A stretch of 18,191 nucleotides of DNA from Aquisalimonas sp. (lineage in GTDB: Bacteria > Pseudomonadota > Gammaproteobacteria > Nitrococcales > Aquisalimonadaceae): positions 1-18,191 of the forward strand of contig SKYZ01000250.1 in assembly GCA_007127625.1 (NCBI GenBank), written 5' to 3'. The position numbers and the translations under genes were made by a program. The notes beneath the pieces were generated by a model, which worked only from the letters and a program-made list of their open reading frames with translations, was not told the DNA's origin and did not search any database. This document shows positions 7,931-17,147 of the stretch, one piece after another; positions within the stretch are counted from its first letter, which is position 1; each line of letters begins with the position of its first letter.

Positions 7931-8929
7931 TCACTGTTCTCCACTCAGGCGCACCAGGGTGCGACCCCGGACCTTGCGGTCCATAAGTTCCGCACAGGCG
8001 CGCGGAACATCGTCAAGGCCCGATTCGCCGGTGCAGATTGCATCGAAGTCCTCTGCGTGCAGCAGCTCCGCCAGGCGCTCCCAGATCTTCAGCCGCAGCG
8101 TCATCGGGCAGTACACGGATTCAATACCGAGCAGGTTCACTCCACGCAGGATGAACGGCATCACCGTAGTGTTCAGTTCAATGCCCTGGGCCAGGCCGAT
8201 GGCGGCGACGTTCCCGAAAGGCCGGGTGGTGCGGGTGAGCCAGGTCAGCGGTTCACCCCCCAGGGCGTCAACGGCGCCAGCCCACTCAGCCTTCTCCAGC
8301 GGGCGCTTGCCGAAGTCCACCTGCGCGGGGTCGAGAATGTCGCTGGCCCCCAGGCCGCGCAGGTAATCCGCGGCATCGGCTTTTCCGGTCATGGCAGTGA
8401 CCGCGTAGCCGGCGCGACTGAACAGGCGAGTGGCAAAGCTGCCCACGCCTCCGCTGGCACCCGTGATGACCACCGGTCCCTGGTCCGGGCGCTGGCCGTT
8501 CTGTTCCATGCGCACAAGGGCCATCGCAGCGGTGAATCCGGCGGTGCCCACGATCATGGCGCGGCGCAGATCCAGCTCGTCCGGCAAGGGCACAACCCAG
8601 TCGCCTCGCACCCGGGTGCGTTCGGCGTAGCCGCCATCGTGATTCTCGCCCATGCCCCAGCCGGTGACCACCACCTTCTGGCCCGGCTTGTAGCGAGGAT
8701 CCTCCGAGGCCTCCACCGTGCCGGAGGCGTCGATGCCCGCGACCAGCGGGAACTTGCGGGCGATCTTGCCCTTACCGGTGACAGCCAGTGCGTCCTTGAA
8801 ATTGATGCCCGACCAGGCAGTACGAATCTCCACCGCACCCTCGGAGAGATCGTCCAGAGTGACGTCATCGATCCGGGCGGTGGTTCCCTGTTCCGCCTCG
8901 TGAATGCGCAAAGCCTTGAAGGAACTCAT
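7931..8929 (-). CDS. acuI: acryloyl-CoA reductase AcuI (YhdH-type MDR oxidoreductase)
   Basis: AcuI/YhdH is an NADPH-dependent, zinc-free medium-chain reductase that converts acryloyl-CoA to propionyl-CoA. It works in 3-hydroxypropionate and DMSP/acrylate use, and removes toxic acryloyl-CoA. The 332 residues cover the whole family. The GroES-like N-terminal part has [33 protein letters not shown]. The nucleotide-binding Rossmann part has [18 protein letters not shown] around residues 150-170. The C-terminal YhdH signature is [15 protein letters not shown]. The ribosome site GGGGGTG is well placed before the ATG at 8929. As first gene of the prp operon, 1 base ahead of prpB, it would feed propionyl-CoA directly to PrpC. 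General quinone-oxidoreductase relatives are the alternative, but the YhdH subfamily fit and the context favour AcuI. Confidence 0.9.
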   Translation of the reverse strand: MSSFKALRIHEAEQGTTARIDDVTLDDLSEGAVEIRTAWSGINFKDALAVTGKGKIARKFPLVAGIDASGTVEASEDPRYKPGQKVVVTGWGMGENHDGGYAERTRVRGDWVVPLPDELDLRRAMIVGTAGFTAAMALVRMEQNGQRPDQGPVVITGASGGVGSFATRLFSRAGYAVTAMTGKADAADYLRGLGASDILDPAQVDFGKRPLEKAEWAGAVDALGGEPLTWLTRTTRPFGNVAAIGLAQGIELNTTVMPFILRGVNLLGIESVYCPMTLRLKIWERLAELLHAEDFDAICTGESGLDDVPRACAELMDRKVRGRTLVRLSGEQ

Positions 8930-8933
8930 ACTT

Positions 8934-8989
8934 CACCCCCTGAACCGACATGGTGCGTTAGTCTAACCCAGCAGAGAATCGCTTCCCAA
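8934..8989 (-). promoter_or_regulatory. candidate promoter and operator of the acuI-prp operon
   Basis: On the minus strand TTGGGA (8989-8984) and TAGACT (8965-8960) sit 18 bases apart, each matching 4 of 6 sigma-70 consensus bases. They would start transcription about 23 bases before the acuI ATG. The -10 element lies inside the perfect palindrome GTTAG-A-CTAAC (8957-8967), a position where a bound repressor would block transcription. The ribosome site GGGGGTG is at 8940-8934. The element is weak by consensus, and no sigma-54 -24/-12 pair of the kind PrpR would use was seen. Confidence 0.3.
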
Positions 8990-9039
8990 AAGACTTCACA
9001 ATCAAAAGGATAGCGTGAAAAACGGGTCGTTGGCGGTAT

Positions 9040-9090
9040 TTCCTGCGCCCGACCGAGCGCAAAGCCGCACCAGGAAGCCTTTTTTATTTT
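9040..9090 (+). terminator. possible plus-strand terminator with no gene upstream
   Basis: TTCCTG (9040-9045) and CAGGAA (9071-9076) can pair around a loop that holds a smaller TGCGC/GCGCA hairpin. Three bases later comes TTTTTTATTTT (9080-9090). This is the layout of a rho-independent terminator read on the plus strand, yet no plus-strand gene precedes it. It could end an unrecognised small RNA or antisense transcript from the acuI side, or may be only an AT-rich patch. The long loop makes the stem weak. Confidence 0.25.
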
Positions 9091-9119
9091 AATAGTGGCT
9101 GTCGTGGTCGATTGAGATT

Positions 9120-9149
9120 GCTCCGCGGCGGAGCGTGCCGCCGCGGAGC
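9120..9149 (-). terminator. strong hairpin after lpd (no U-run)
   Basis: GCTCCGCGGCGG (9120-9131) and CCGCCGCGGAGC (9138-9149) form a perfect 12-bp stem with a 6-base loop, 10 bases past the lpd stop. It is placed like an operon-end terminator for sucA-sucB-lpd. The bases that follow on the minus strand (AATCTCAATCGACC) are not U-rich, so intrinsic termination is doubtful. A 3'-end stabilising hairpin combined with rho-dependent termination is equally possible. Confidence 0.5.
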
Positions 9150-9159
9150 GTGTCCTGAC

Positions 9160-10617
<1,458 letters not shown>

Positions 10618-11949
10618 TCAGACTTCGAGCAGCAGACGCGCCGGATCCTCGATGCATTCCTTGAGCGCCACCAGGAAGCTCACAGCCTCCTTGCCGTCGA
10701 TGATGCGGTGATCATAGGACAGCGCCAGGTACATCATGGGCCGCACCACGATTTCACCGTTCTCCACCACGGGCCGCTCCTGGGTCTTGTGCATGCCCAG
10801 GATGGCGCTCTGCGGCGGATTGAGGATCGGTGTCGACAGTAGCGAACCGAAGATGCCGCCGTTGGTGATGGAAAAGGTGCCGCCAGTGAGCTCGTCCATG
10901 GTCAGTTTGCCGTCCCGGGCGCGCTTGCCGAAGTCGACGATGTTCTTCTCGATCTCGGCATAGCTCTGGTGCTCGGCGTTGCGCAGCACGGGGACCACCA
11001 GGCCACGATCGGTACTTACGGCAATGCCGATGTCCTGGTATCCATGGTAGATGATGTCGGTGCCGTCGATGGAGGCATTCACCGCCGGATACCGCTTGAG
11101 CGCCTCGCAGGCCGCCTTGACGAAGAAGCTCATGAATCCGAGCTTGATGCCGTGGGTCTTCTCGAACTGCTCCTTGTAGCGATTGCGCAGGTCCATGACC
11201 GGCTTCATGTTGACTTCGTTGAATGTGGTCAGCATGGCCGCGGTCTGCTGCGCCTCCACCAGTCGCTCGGCGATGCGCTGCCGCAGGCGGGTCATGGGAA
11301 CCCGGCGCTCGGAGCGCTCACCTCCGGCGGCAGCGGGAGCACTGCCCACCGGTTCCGGCTCCGCCTCCTTGGCCTCCCGGGAAGGATCCCGTGCCGGCGG
11401 TGTCGGCGGCTGCGCGGCCTCCGGCGCGGGAGCCGGCTCGGCGCCCCCCTCCAGATGGGCGAGCACGTCTTCCTTCGTGATCCGACCCCCCGGGCCGGTC
11501 GCCTTGATGGTCTGCGGGTTGAGGTTGTTTTCCATCACAAGGCGACGCACCGCGGGACTGAGTTCGGCCTCGTCCACGGCCGACGCATCCGCGCTGTCCG
11601 GTTCCTCGGACCGGGTGCCGGCGGGCTGCTCCTTCGCTGCCGGCTCGTCATCGTCCTTCGGGACGGCAGGCGCGGCCTCGGACTGCGATTTGCCCCCACC
11701 GGCGGCGGCGCCCTGTTCGTCCAAGCTGCCAATGACCTGATCGGCCATCACGGTCTCGCCCTCGCCGGCCTGGATCTCGCCGAGCACCCCGTCGGCCGGC
11801 GCCGGCACTTCCAGCACCACCTTGTCGGTTTCGATATCGACGAGGTTCTCGTCCCGGGAGACGGCATCCCCGGGCTGTTTGTGCCAGGTGACGACGGTGG
11901 CTTCGGAGACGGACTCCGGGAGCGGCGGTACCTTGATTTCGATGCTCAT
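10618..11949 (-). CDS. sucB: 2-oxoglutarate dehydrogenase E2, dihydrolipoyl succinyltransferase
   Basis: E2 carries the lipoyl arm and transfers the succinyl group to CoA, forming the core of the 2-oxoglutarate dehydrogenase complex. Its 443 residues contain one lipoyl domain (about 1-77) with the lipoylated Lys43 in the ETDKVVLEV turn. An acidic, Ala/Pro-rich linker (about 78-128) follows. Next is the peripheral subunit-binding domain (about 129-166, [33 protein letters not shown]) and a second Pro-rich linker. The acyltransferase core runs from about 215 and ends with [18 protein letters not shown], where His414 and Asp418 are the catalytic pair. The opening [16 protein letters not shown] is typical of succinyl rather than acetyl transferases. 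GAGG stands 6 bases before the ATG. It follows sucA by 128 bases that hold hairpins. Confidence 0.97.
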   Translation of the reverse strand: MSIEIKVPPLPESVSEATVVTWHKQPGDAVSRDENLVDIETDKVVLEVPAPADGVLGEIQAGEGETVMADQVIGSLDEQGAAAGGGKSQSEAAPAVPKDDDEPAAKEQPAGTRSEEPDSADASAVDEAELSPAVRRLVMENNLNPQTIKATGPGGRITKEDVLAHLEGGAEPAPAPEAAQPPTPPARDPSREAKEAEPEPVGSAPAAAGGERSERRVPMTRLRQRIAERLVEAQQTAAMLTTFNEVNMKPVMDLRNRYKEQFEKTHGIKLGFMSFFVKAACEALKRYPAVNASIDGTDIIYHGYQDIGIAVSTDRGLVVPVLRNAEHQSYAEIEKNIVDFGKRARDGKLTMDELTGGTFSITNGGIFGSLLSTPILNPPQSAILGMHKTQERPVVENGEIVVRPMMYLALSYDHRIIDGKEAVSFLVALKECIEDPARLLLEV

Positions 11950-12028
11950 CCAGTGCCTCGCTTGTTATTGATTCCGGTATTTCCGGACGGAGCATGACCG
12001 GGCTGGCGAGCGCCGGCCAAGATGTATG

Positions 12029-12081
12029 CGCGGCCTGCCTCCGCAGTAGCGTAGCAGGCCGCGTTGACGCATGGGCGTCAA
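12029..12081 (-). repeat. tandem hairpins at the sucA 3' end
   Basis: The first stem is TTGACGC (12064-12070) with GCGTCAA (12075-12081) around a 4-base loop; it includes the sucA stop codon. Directly next to it CGCGGCCTGC (12029-12038) pairs perfectly with GCAGGCCGCG (12054-12063) across a 15-base loop. Both lie in the sucA-sucB gap. No U-run follows, so transcription probably continues into sucB. Such structures often set relative subunit levels by protecting or exposing mRNA ends; that role is inferred. Confidence 0.5.
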
Positions 12082-14909
12082 AGGGTCAAAGCGTCCTCCA
12101 CCAGCTTGCGCTGCTGCTCATGGTGGATCTTCGGATACCCCACGGCCGGCGACGCGGAGGCGGGACGACCCGCGTAGTGCAGTTCCTGCGTCTCCTTCAT
12201 GCAACGGCGGAAATGGTGTTGGCTGGAGTACCAGGCCCCCTGGTTCTTGGGCTCTTCCTGGCACCAGACCACCGTTTTTGCCTTGCCGTAGCGGCGGCGC
12301 AACAGGGCCGCAAGGTCGTTCTCCGGGAACGGGTAGAGCTGCTCGACCCGGACGATAGCGATGTCCTTGAGCTCGCGGTTGCGGCGTTCCGTGAGCAGAT
12401 CGTAGTAGACCTTGCCGCTGCACAGGACGACCTTGCGCACGTCCTTGACCTTGATGTCGTCGATCTCGTCGATGACGTTGTGCCAGTGCCCCTCGGTGAG
12501 GTTCTCCAGCGCGGAGGTGGAGAGCTTGTGTCGCAGCAGACTCTTGGGGGTAAAGACGACCAGGGGCTTGCGGTAACGCCGGAGCTGCTGGCGACGAATC
12601 ATGTGGAAGAACTGCGCCGGCGTCGTCGGCACGCACACCTGGATGTTGTTGTCCGCGCACAGCTGCAGAAAGCGTTCCAGTCGAGCTGAGGAGTGTTCCG
12701 GGCCCTGGCCCTCGTAGCCGTGAGGCAGGTACATGGTCAGCCCCGACAGGCGGCCCCACTTGGTCTCGCCCGAACTGATGAACTGGTCGATGACCACCTG
12801 GGCGCCATTGACGAAATCGCCGAACTGCGCCTCCCAGATCACCATGGTCTGGGGATCGTTGGTGGCGTACCCGTACTCGAAACCGAGCACCGCCTCCTCG
12901 GAAAGCAGGGAGTCGATGACGACGAAGTCGCCGGGCTCGGTGGTGATGTTCTTCAGCGGCACGTAGGTGCTGCCGTCCTGGGCGTTATGGAGGACCGCAT
13001 GCCGGTGCGAGAAGGTGCCCCGGCCACTGTCCTGGCCGGTGAGACGGACCTTGTAGCCTTCGCGGAGCAACCCCGCGTACGCCATGGTTTCGGCGAACCC
13101 CCAGTCCATGGCCAGCGCGCCCGCACCCATCTTGCGGCGGCTTTCCATGATTCCGGCAACACGGGGGTTGAGTTCGAAGCGGTCCGGGAGCTGTTGCAGC
13201 GTGTCGTTGAGCTCCCGCAGGACCTTTGGCGACAGGTTGGTGTCCACCGGGTCGTCCCAGTTGCCCTGGAAATAGGTGTCCCAGTCCACGGCATAGTCGT
13301 TGCGCACGCCGGTGAGGATGTGTGGCGCAACCACTTCCTCGTTATCCAGCGCATCGCGGTAGTCGCGACCGATGGTGTCCAGATCTTCGGCGGCGATGAC
13401 GCCACCCTCCACCAGGCGCTCGCCGTAGAGCTTGCGCACGGTGGGGTGCTTCTTGATCTTGCTGTACATCATCGGCTGCGTTGCCGCCGGCTCGTCGGCC
13501 TCGTTGTGACCGTGACGCCGGTAGCAGATCATGTCGATGACCACGTCCTTGCGGAACCGTTCGCGGAAATCCAGAGCCAGTTGGGTTGCGAACACCACTG
13601 CCTCCGGGTCGTCGCCGTTCACGTGGAAAATCGGCGCCTGCACCATCTTGGCGACCTCGGTGCAGTACAGGGTGGAGCGAGAATCCAGAGGATTGGAGGT
13701 GGTGAAACCGATCTGGTTGTTGATGATCACGTGCACGGTGCCGCCGGTGTAGAAGCCACGTGCCTGGGAGAGCTGGAACGTCTCCATGACCACACCCTGG
13801 CCGGCAAAGGAGGCGTCGCCGTGGATGAGTACCGGCAGCACCTCCTCGCCCCAGCGATCGTGGCGACGCTGCATGCGCGCCCGCGCCGAGCCTGCCACCA
13901 CCGGGTTGACGATTTCCAGGTGCGAGGGGTTGAAGGCCAGGGCCAGGTGCAGGGCGCCGCCGCCGGTCTGGAGGTCGGAGGAGTAGCCCAGGTGGTATTT
14001 GACGTCCCCGGAACCGGCGTTCTCCAGGTTGAAGTTGCCCTCGAACTCCTGGAACAGCTCCGCTGGAGACTTTCCGAGCAGGTTGATGAGCACGTTGAGG
14101 CGCCCGCGGTGGGCCATGCCCATCACCATCTCCTTCACCCCCTGACTGCCACTGCGCTGAATGAGCTCGTCCAGCAGGGGGATCAGCGACTCGCTGCCTT
14201 CCAGGGAGAAGCGCTTCTGGCCCACGTACTTGGAGTGCAGGTACTTCTCGATGCCCTCTGCGGCGGAGAGGCGTTCCAGGATGGTGCGGCGCTGATCCTG
14301 CCTCAGATCGGGCTCACCCTGTACCCGCTCCAGGCGCTCCTGGATCCAGCGCTTCTCGCGAGTATCGGTGATGTGCATGTACTCCGAGCCGATGGTCCCG
14401 CCATAGGTCTTCTTCAGGAAGGCGATGATGTCCCTGAGCTTCATGCGGTCAGCGGTGAACAGCGAGCCGGTGTTGAATTCGCTGTCCATGTCGGACTCGG
14501 TGAGGTTATGAAAGGCTGGATCCAGATCCGGCACCCGATGGGACTCACGCAAATCCAGGGGATCCAGGTTGGCAGCCTGGTGGCCGCGGATGCGCCAGGC
14601 GTTGATCAGCCGCAGTACCGCGGCCTGCTTCTCCGCGGCATCCGGCGACAGGCCACCGGCGGCGCCGGCGGCAGGCGCGGCCCCGCCGTTGCGACGCGCC
14701 ATGCGCACAAATTCCTCGCGCACCTGACTGTGGGGCACTTCCCGGGTCTGTCGAGGCTCGGCGGCCTCGAGCCCCTGGAAATAGGCGCGCCATTCGGCGG
14801 GCACCAGCGTCGCATCCTTGAGGTATTGCTCGTAAAGATCCTCGATGAAGGCGGCGTTGCCACCCGCCAGATAGGAACTGCTGAGCTGCTGTTGAAACGA
14901 GCGCTTCAT
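12078..14909 (-). CDS. sucA: 2-oxoglutarate dehydrogenase E1 (ThDP-dependent)
   Basis: E1 decarboxylates 2-oxoglutarate with thiamin diphosphate and succinylates the lipoyl group of SucB. At 943 residues it is close to E. coli SucA (933). The N-terminal segment YLAGGNAAFIEDLYEQYLKD is the E2-binding part of the family. Further blocks are MGMAHRGRLNVLINLLGKSP, the ThDP-binding HGDASFAGQGVVMETFQLS to NNQIGFTTSNP (about 360-405), and RRHGHNEADEPAATQP (near 464). In the C-terminal half are GQDSGRGTFSHRHAV, the FEYGYA block and LPHGYEGQGPEHSSARLERFLQL. A ribosome site AAGGTGA precedes the ATG at a normal distance. It is first in its operon, divergent from the plus-strand gene at 15342. No sdh genes lie upstream, unlike the common sdhCDAB-sucAB arrangement. 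Confidence 0.97.
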   Translation of the reverse strand: MKRSFQQQLSSSYLAGGNAAFIEDLYEQYLKDATLVPAEWRAYFQGLEAAEPRQTREVPHSQVREEFVRMARRNGGAAPAAGAAGGLSPDAAEKQAAVLRLINAWRIRGHQAANLDPLDLRESHRVPDLDPAFHNLTESDMDSEFNTGSLFTADRMKLRDIIAFLKKTYGGTIGSEYMHITDTREKRWIQERLERVQGEPDLRQDQRRTILERLSAAEGIEKYLHSKYVGQKRFSLEGSESLIPLLDELIQRSGSQGVKEMVMGMAHRGRLNVLINLLGKSPAELFQEFEGNFNLENAGSGDVKYHLGYSSDLQTGGGALHLALAFNPSHLEIVNPVVAGSARARMQRRHDRWGEEVLPVLIHGDASFAGQGVVMETFQLSQARGFYTGGTVHVIINNQIGFTTSNPLDSRSTLYCTEVAKMVQAPIFHVNGDDPEAVVFATQLALDFRERFRKDVVIDMICYRRHGHNEADEPAATQPMMYSKIKKHPTVRKLYGERLVEGGVIAAEDLDTIGRDYRDALDNEEVVAPHILTGVRNDYAVDWDTYFQGNWDDPVDTNLSPKVLRELNDTLQQLPDRFELNPRVAGIMESRRKMGAGALAMDWGFAETMAYAGLLREGYKVRLTGQDSGRGTFSHRHAVLHNAQDGSTYVPLKNITTEPGDFVVIDSLLSEEAVLGFEYGYATNDPQTMVIWEAQFGDFVNGAQVVIDQFISSGETKWGRLSGLTMYLPHGYEGQGPEHSSARLERFLQLCADNNIQVCVPTTPAQFFHMIRRQQLRRYRKPLVVFTPKSLLRHKLSTSALENLTEGHWHNVIDEIDDIKVKDVRKVVLCSGKVYYDLLTERRNRELKDIAIVRVEQLYPFPENDLAALLRRRYGKAKTVVWCQEEPKNQGAWYSSQHHFRRCMKETQELHYAGRPASASPAVGYPKIHHEQQRKLVEDALTL

Positions 14910-15341
14910 GTCGTATCACCTTCGCCATGACGGCGGCTGGGTAGGCGGCTGGATCGAGAAAACGGGGGCAAGACGGCGGCGGGCCGTTGATTGGAGGGTA
15001 CGCGGATACTGCACTGCGCCGGCGTGGCGGAGCGCCGCGGCAGCGGGTCAGCGCAATTGTCCGGGAAACGTCCCATATCGCCAGTTGTTCCGGAAGCAAG
15101 AGTGCAACGGTTGAATGGAGCGCCCGACTGCACGGGGACTCACCAGGAAACGAGAAACTTACGTAAGGGTAAGTTTTCGCACTCAACCGTTTCGAGCGCT
15201 CAAAATAACGCGGGGAGGTGCAGCAAAGCAACTGCCGGAAGCCCCTGCCCACCACATCGGGCACGTTCCCATATCCGCCCAACAAGTCCATCATGGAGAC
15301 GTGTGGTAACGTAGACATGGAAAAGCGCGACGGTCCCCGCG
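14910..15341. promoter_or_regulatory. divergent intergenic region between sucA and the PilZ-like gene
   Basis: This 432-base stretch must hold the sucA promoter (minus) and that of the plus-strand gene. No coding frame within it is convincing. Symmetric elements are seen. AAACTTAC (15155-15162) and GTAAGTTT (15169-15176) form an inverted repeat with a 6-base spacer, overlapping the perfect palindrome CTTACGTAAG. AACGGTTGA (15106-15114) and TCAACCGTT (15183-15191) flank it in opposite orientation. CCCATATC occurs twice in similar surroundings (15072-15079 and 15268-15275). Sigma-70 hexamers are too weak for me to assign a start site on either strand. Confidence 0.5.
15155..15176. promoter_or_regulatory. 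candidate operator, 8-bp inverted repeat
   Basis: AAACTTAC-GTAAGG-GTAAGTTT is a perfect 8-bp-arm inverted repeat, AT-richer than its surroundings, about 245 bases upstream of sucA and 165 bases upstream of the plus-strand gene. The symmetry and position suit binding by a dimeric regulator. I do not recognise the motif, and a hairpin role in an RNA leader is also possible. Confidence 0.35.
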
Positions 15342-17123
15342 ATGCACACCCCCACACTGCTGGACGTCCCGGCGATTGAATCCGAGAACGGAGAATTCTC
15401 CCGCCTGACGCAGGAACAGCTCGCCCAGTGGCTGCGGGACCTTCCCCGGGGCAATCCCGACGCCTGCGCCGAGATCCTGCTGGACAGCATGCGCGGGATG
15501 AACCGTTCACCAGTGCGCAGGCTGTCCCGTTTCCAGCTGGCCGAAGCACTCCGCCCGGTGGTCAACGATATCGCCGAGACTCTGGTGAAGCGCTATCGGG
15601 CCGTGGGTCTGCCCCTGTCGAGGGAGGAGGCGACCCAGGCCGAGTCGGTCAGCAGTCTGTATCACGAGCTCACCGTCGGTTTTCGTCACGCCGTCAATGA
15701 CCTGATAGGCGGTCGCCGGCTGCCTCGCACCGAGGCGCAGATTGCCATCCAGCGGGCACTGCTCACCCAGGGCCGCGCACTGCTCGAGGCCTACCGCATC
15801 TACATGCCGGAGCCCCGGGGTTTCTGGCAGACGCTGCATACCCTGTACGCCAATGCAGAGGCGCTGAAGCTGCAGGCGCTGCCCATCGAAGGCACCCGTG
15901 ACAGCGACGAGACGGCACTGTCGATCAAACAGGCCTACCTGCGCGGCGTGATCCTGTCCCTGGCCAACCCCTACCATCTCATGCAGGAGGAGGCCGAGGA
16001 GCTCTACCGGCGCATCGGCCGGTGGGTCCACTTCGCGCGTCTCGGCCGTCCGCCTGCAGGAAGCCGGCTGGGTGGCTCCTTCGTCCTGGACCTGGCGTGG
16101 GATTTCCCGCCCCGCTACGTTGCCCAGCAGCACGGCAACAGCATTCCGGTGAAAGACCCACGGATCCTCGAACTGGGCCAGCTGGTGACCACCCTGGACC
16201 AGCAGATCGCCCAGCTCGACGAAAACATCCGTCACGGCCGGCATACGGGCACCCTGTCCCAGCGGCTGCAGCGAAACATGTACCAGCGTTTCCAGGACGC
16301 CCTGGGCGGACGTCAGGAACGCACATCGGAGCGCCGCCCCACCATGGCCCGGATTCGCCTGGTCGAGGGCCTGGCCGGCTGTCACTTCATGCTTAACGGC
16401 CAGCAGCCCTTCCAGCCCGAGAACGATGAACTGCGCTGGCGCCGCAGGATCGCCGAGGCCTCCCGGGGCGGCCGAGGCCTGGAACTCGCCGCCGACGAGG
16501 ACCGGCAGCCACCCGCCTCTACCAGCCAGCGGACAGCCCACTTCGATGCCTTCGACGCCGTGGCCGACGACATCTGGGCCAGGGCCAACCGGATCGACGC
16601 CCGCGGCGAGAACGACGCCACGGACAGCGACCCCACCGTGGTCAGCGCAACCTTCAGCCGCAAGAATCAGAGCGCGGGCGGCATGGCCGTGTTTCATCCA
16701 CGGCACTGCCCGCTCAAGACCCGGGTGGGGGACCTGGTTGCCCACAGCGAGCCGGATGCAGACGACCGCCCGGCCAACTGGCAGCTGGCCACTGTGCGCT
16801 GGTTGCGCACCCGCAGCGAACAGGGGCTGGAGATGGGCCTGGAGTTCCTGGCGGAGGACGGCCACGCCGCCGCCAGCAAGGCCGTCAGCGGCCCCGGCAC
16901 CGGTTCCGCGTACATGCGCACGCTGATCGTTCCCCGGGTCAACCCGGTGATAGCCTCGGCAACGCTGATTACACCCGCCAATGTCTACGATGTCGGTACG
17001 CGCCTGGCCCTGAACCTGGGTGAGCTCACCATTCAGGTCCAGCTCACGGAGATGCTGGAAAGCACCCGGGTGTACGGTCACTTCCGCTACCGCGTGCTAC
17101 CGGCCGGGGACGGACCGCGCTGA
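15342..17123 (+). CDS. uncharacterised protein with PilZ-like C-terminal region
   Basis: I recognise no named family for the whole 593-residue protein. There is no signal peptide or membrane segment, so it is probably cytosolic. The N-terminal two-thirds are largely helical by appearance, with a short coiled-coil-like stretch (about 278-296, LGQLVTTLDQQIAQLDENI). Around 442-447 is NQSAGG, the (D/N)xSxxG motif of PilZ domains. It is followed by RVGDLVAH, WQLATVRWLR and LEMGLEFLAED, which resemble PilZ beta-barrel strands. An RxxxR sequence (RIDAR, 417-421) precedes it by about 20 residues, the usual order in c-di-GMP-binding PilZ domains, but may be chance. The ATG at 15342 is the first common start after an in-frame stop at 15312 and has no clear ribosome site, so translation may be leaderless or weak. 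The gene stands alone, divergent from sucA and convergent with tatC. C-di-GMP binding is an inference. Confidence 0.85.
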   Translation: MHTPTLLDVPAIESENGEFSRLTQEQLAQWLRDLPRGNPDACAEILLDSMRGMNRSPVRRLSRFQLAEALRPVVNDIAETLVKRYRAVGLPLSREEATQAESVSSLYHELTVGFRHAVNDLIGGRRLPRTEAQIAIQRALLTQGRALLEAYRIYMPEPRGFWQTLHTLYANAEALKLQALPIEGTRDSDETALSIKQAYLRGVILSLANPYHLMQEEAEELYRRIGRWVHFARLGRPPAGSRLGGSFVLDLAWDFPPRYVAQQHGNSIPVKDPRILELGQLVTTLDQQIAQLDENIRHGRHTGTLSQRLQRNMYQRFQDALGGRQERTSERRPTMARIRLVEGLAGCHFMLNGQQPFQPENDELRWRRRIAEASRGGRGLELAADEDRQPPASTSQRTAHFDAFDAVADDIWARANRIDARGENDATDSDPTVVSATFSRKNQSAGGMAVFHPRHCPLKTRVGDLVAHSEPDADDRPANWQLATVRWLRTRSEQGLEMGLEFLAEDGHAAASKAVSGPGTGSAYMRTLIVPRVNPVIASATLITPANVYDVGTRLALNLGELTIQVQLTEMLESTRVYGHFRYRVLPAGDGPR

Positions 17124-17147
17124 CCTCACCCCTGGCCAGGCGCTGCC
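17124..17147. other. short convergent gap with palindrome
   Basis: Only 24 bases separate the convergent stops of the PilZ-like gene and tatC. They contain the perfect palindrome CCTGGCCAGG (17131-17140). No T-run is present on either strand, so no intrinsic terminator can be assigned; transcripts from the two sides may overlap. Confidence 0.35.

Noticed and set aside
12693..14930. 745-residue plus-strand frame opposite sucA
   Set aside because: It is fully antisense to sucA and composed of His/Val/Leu/Gly-rich sequence with no recognisable fold.
14545..15549. 334-residue minus-strand frame across the sucA start and the divergent region
   Set aside because: It overlaps sucA in another frame and the start of the plus-strand gene, the translation is Arg/Ser/Pro-rich, and it shows no family blocks.
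15507..17081. 524-residue minus-strand frame opposite the PilZ-like gene
   Set aside because: I considered whether this was the real gene. The plus-strand product has better amino-acid balance, PilZ-like blocks and normal codon use, while this one is the usual Gly/Val/Gln/His-rich shadow.
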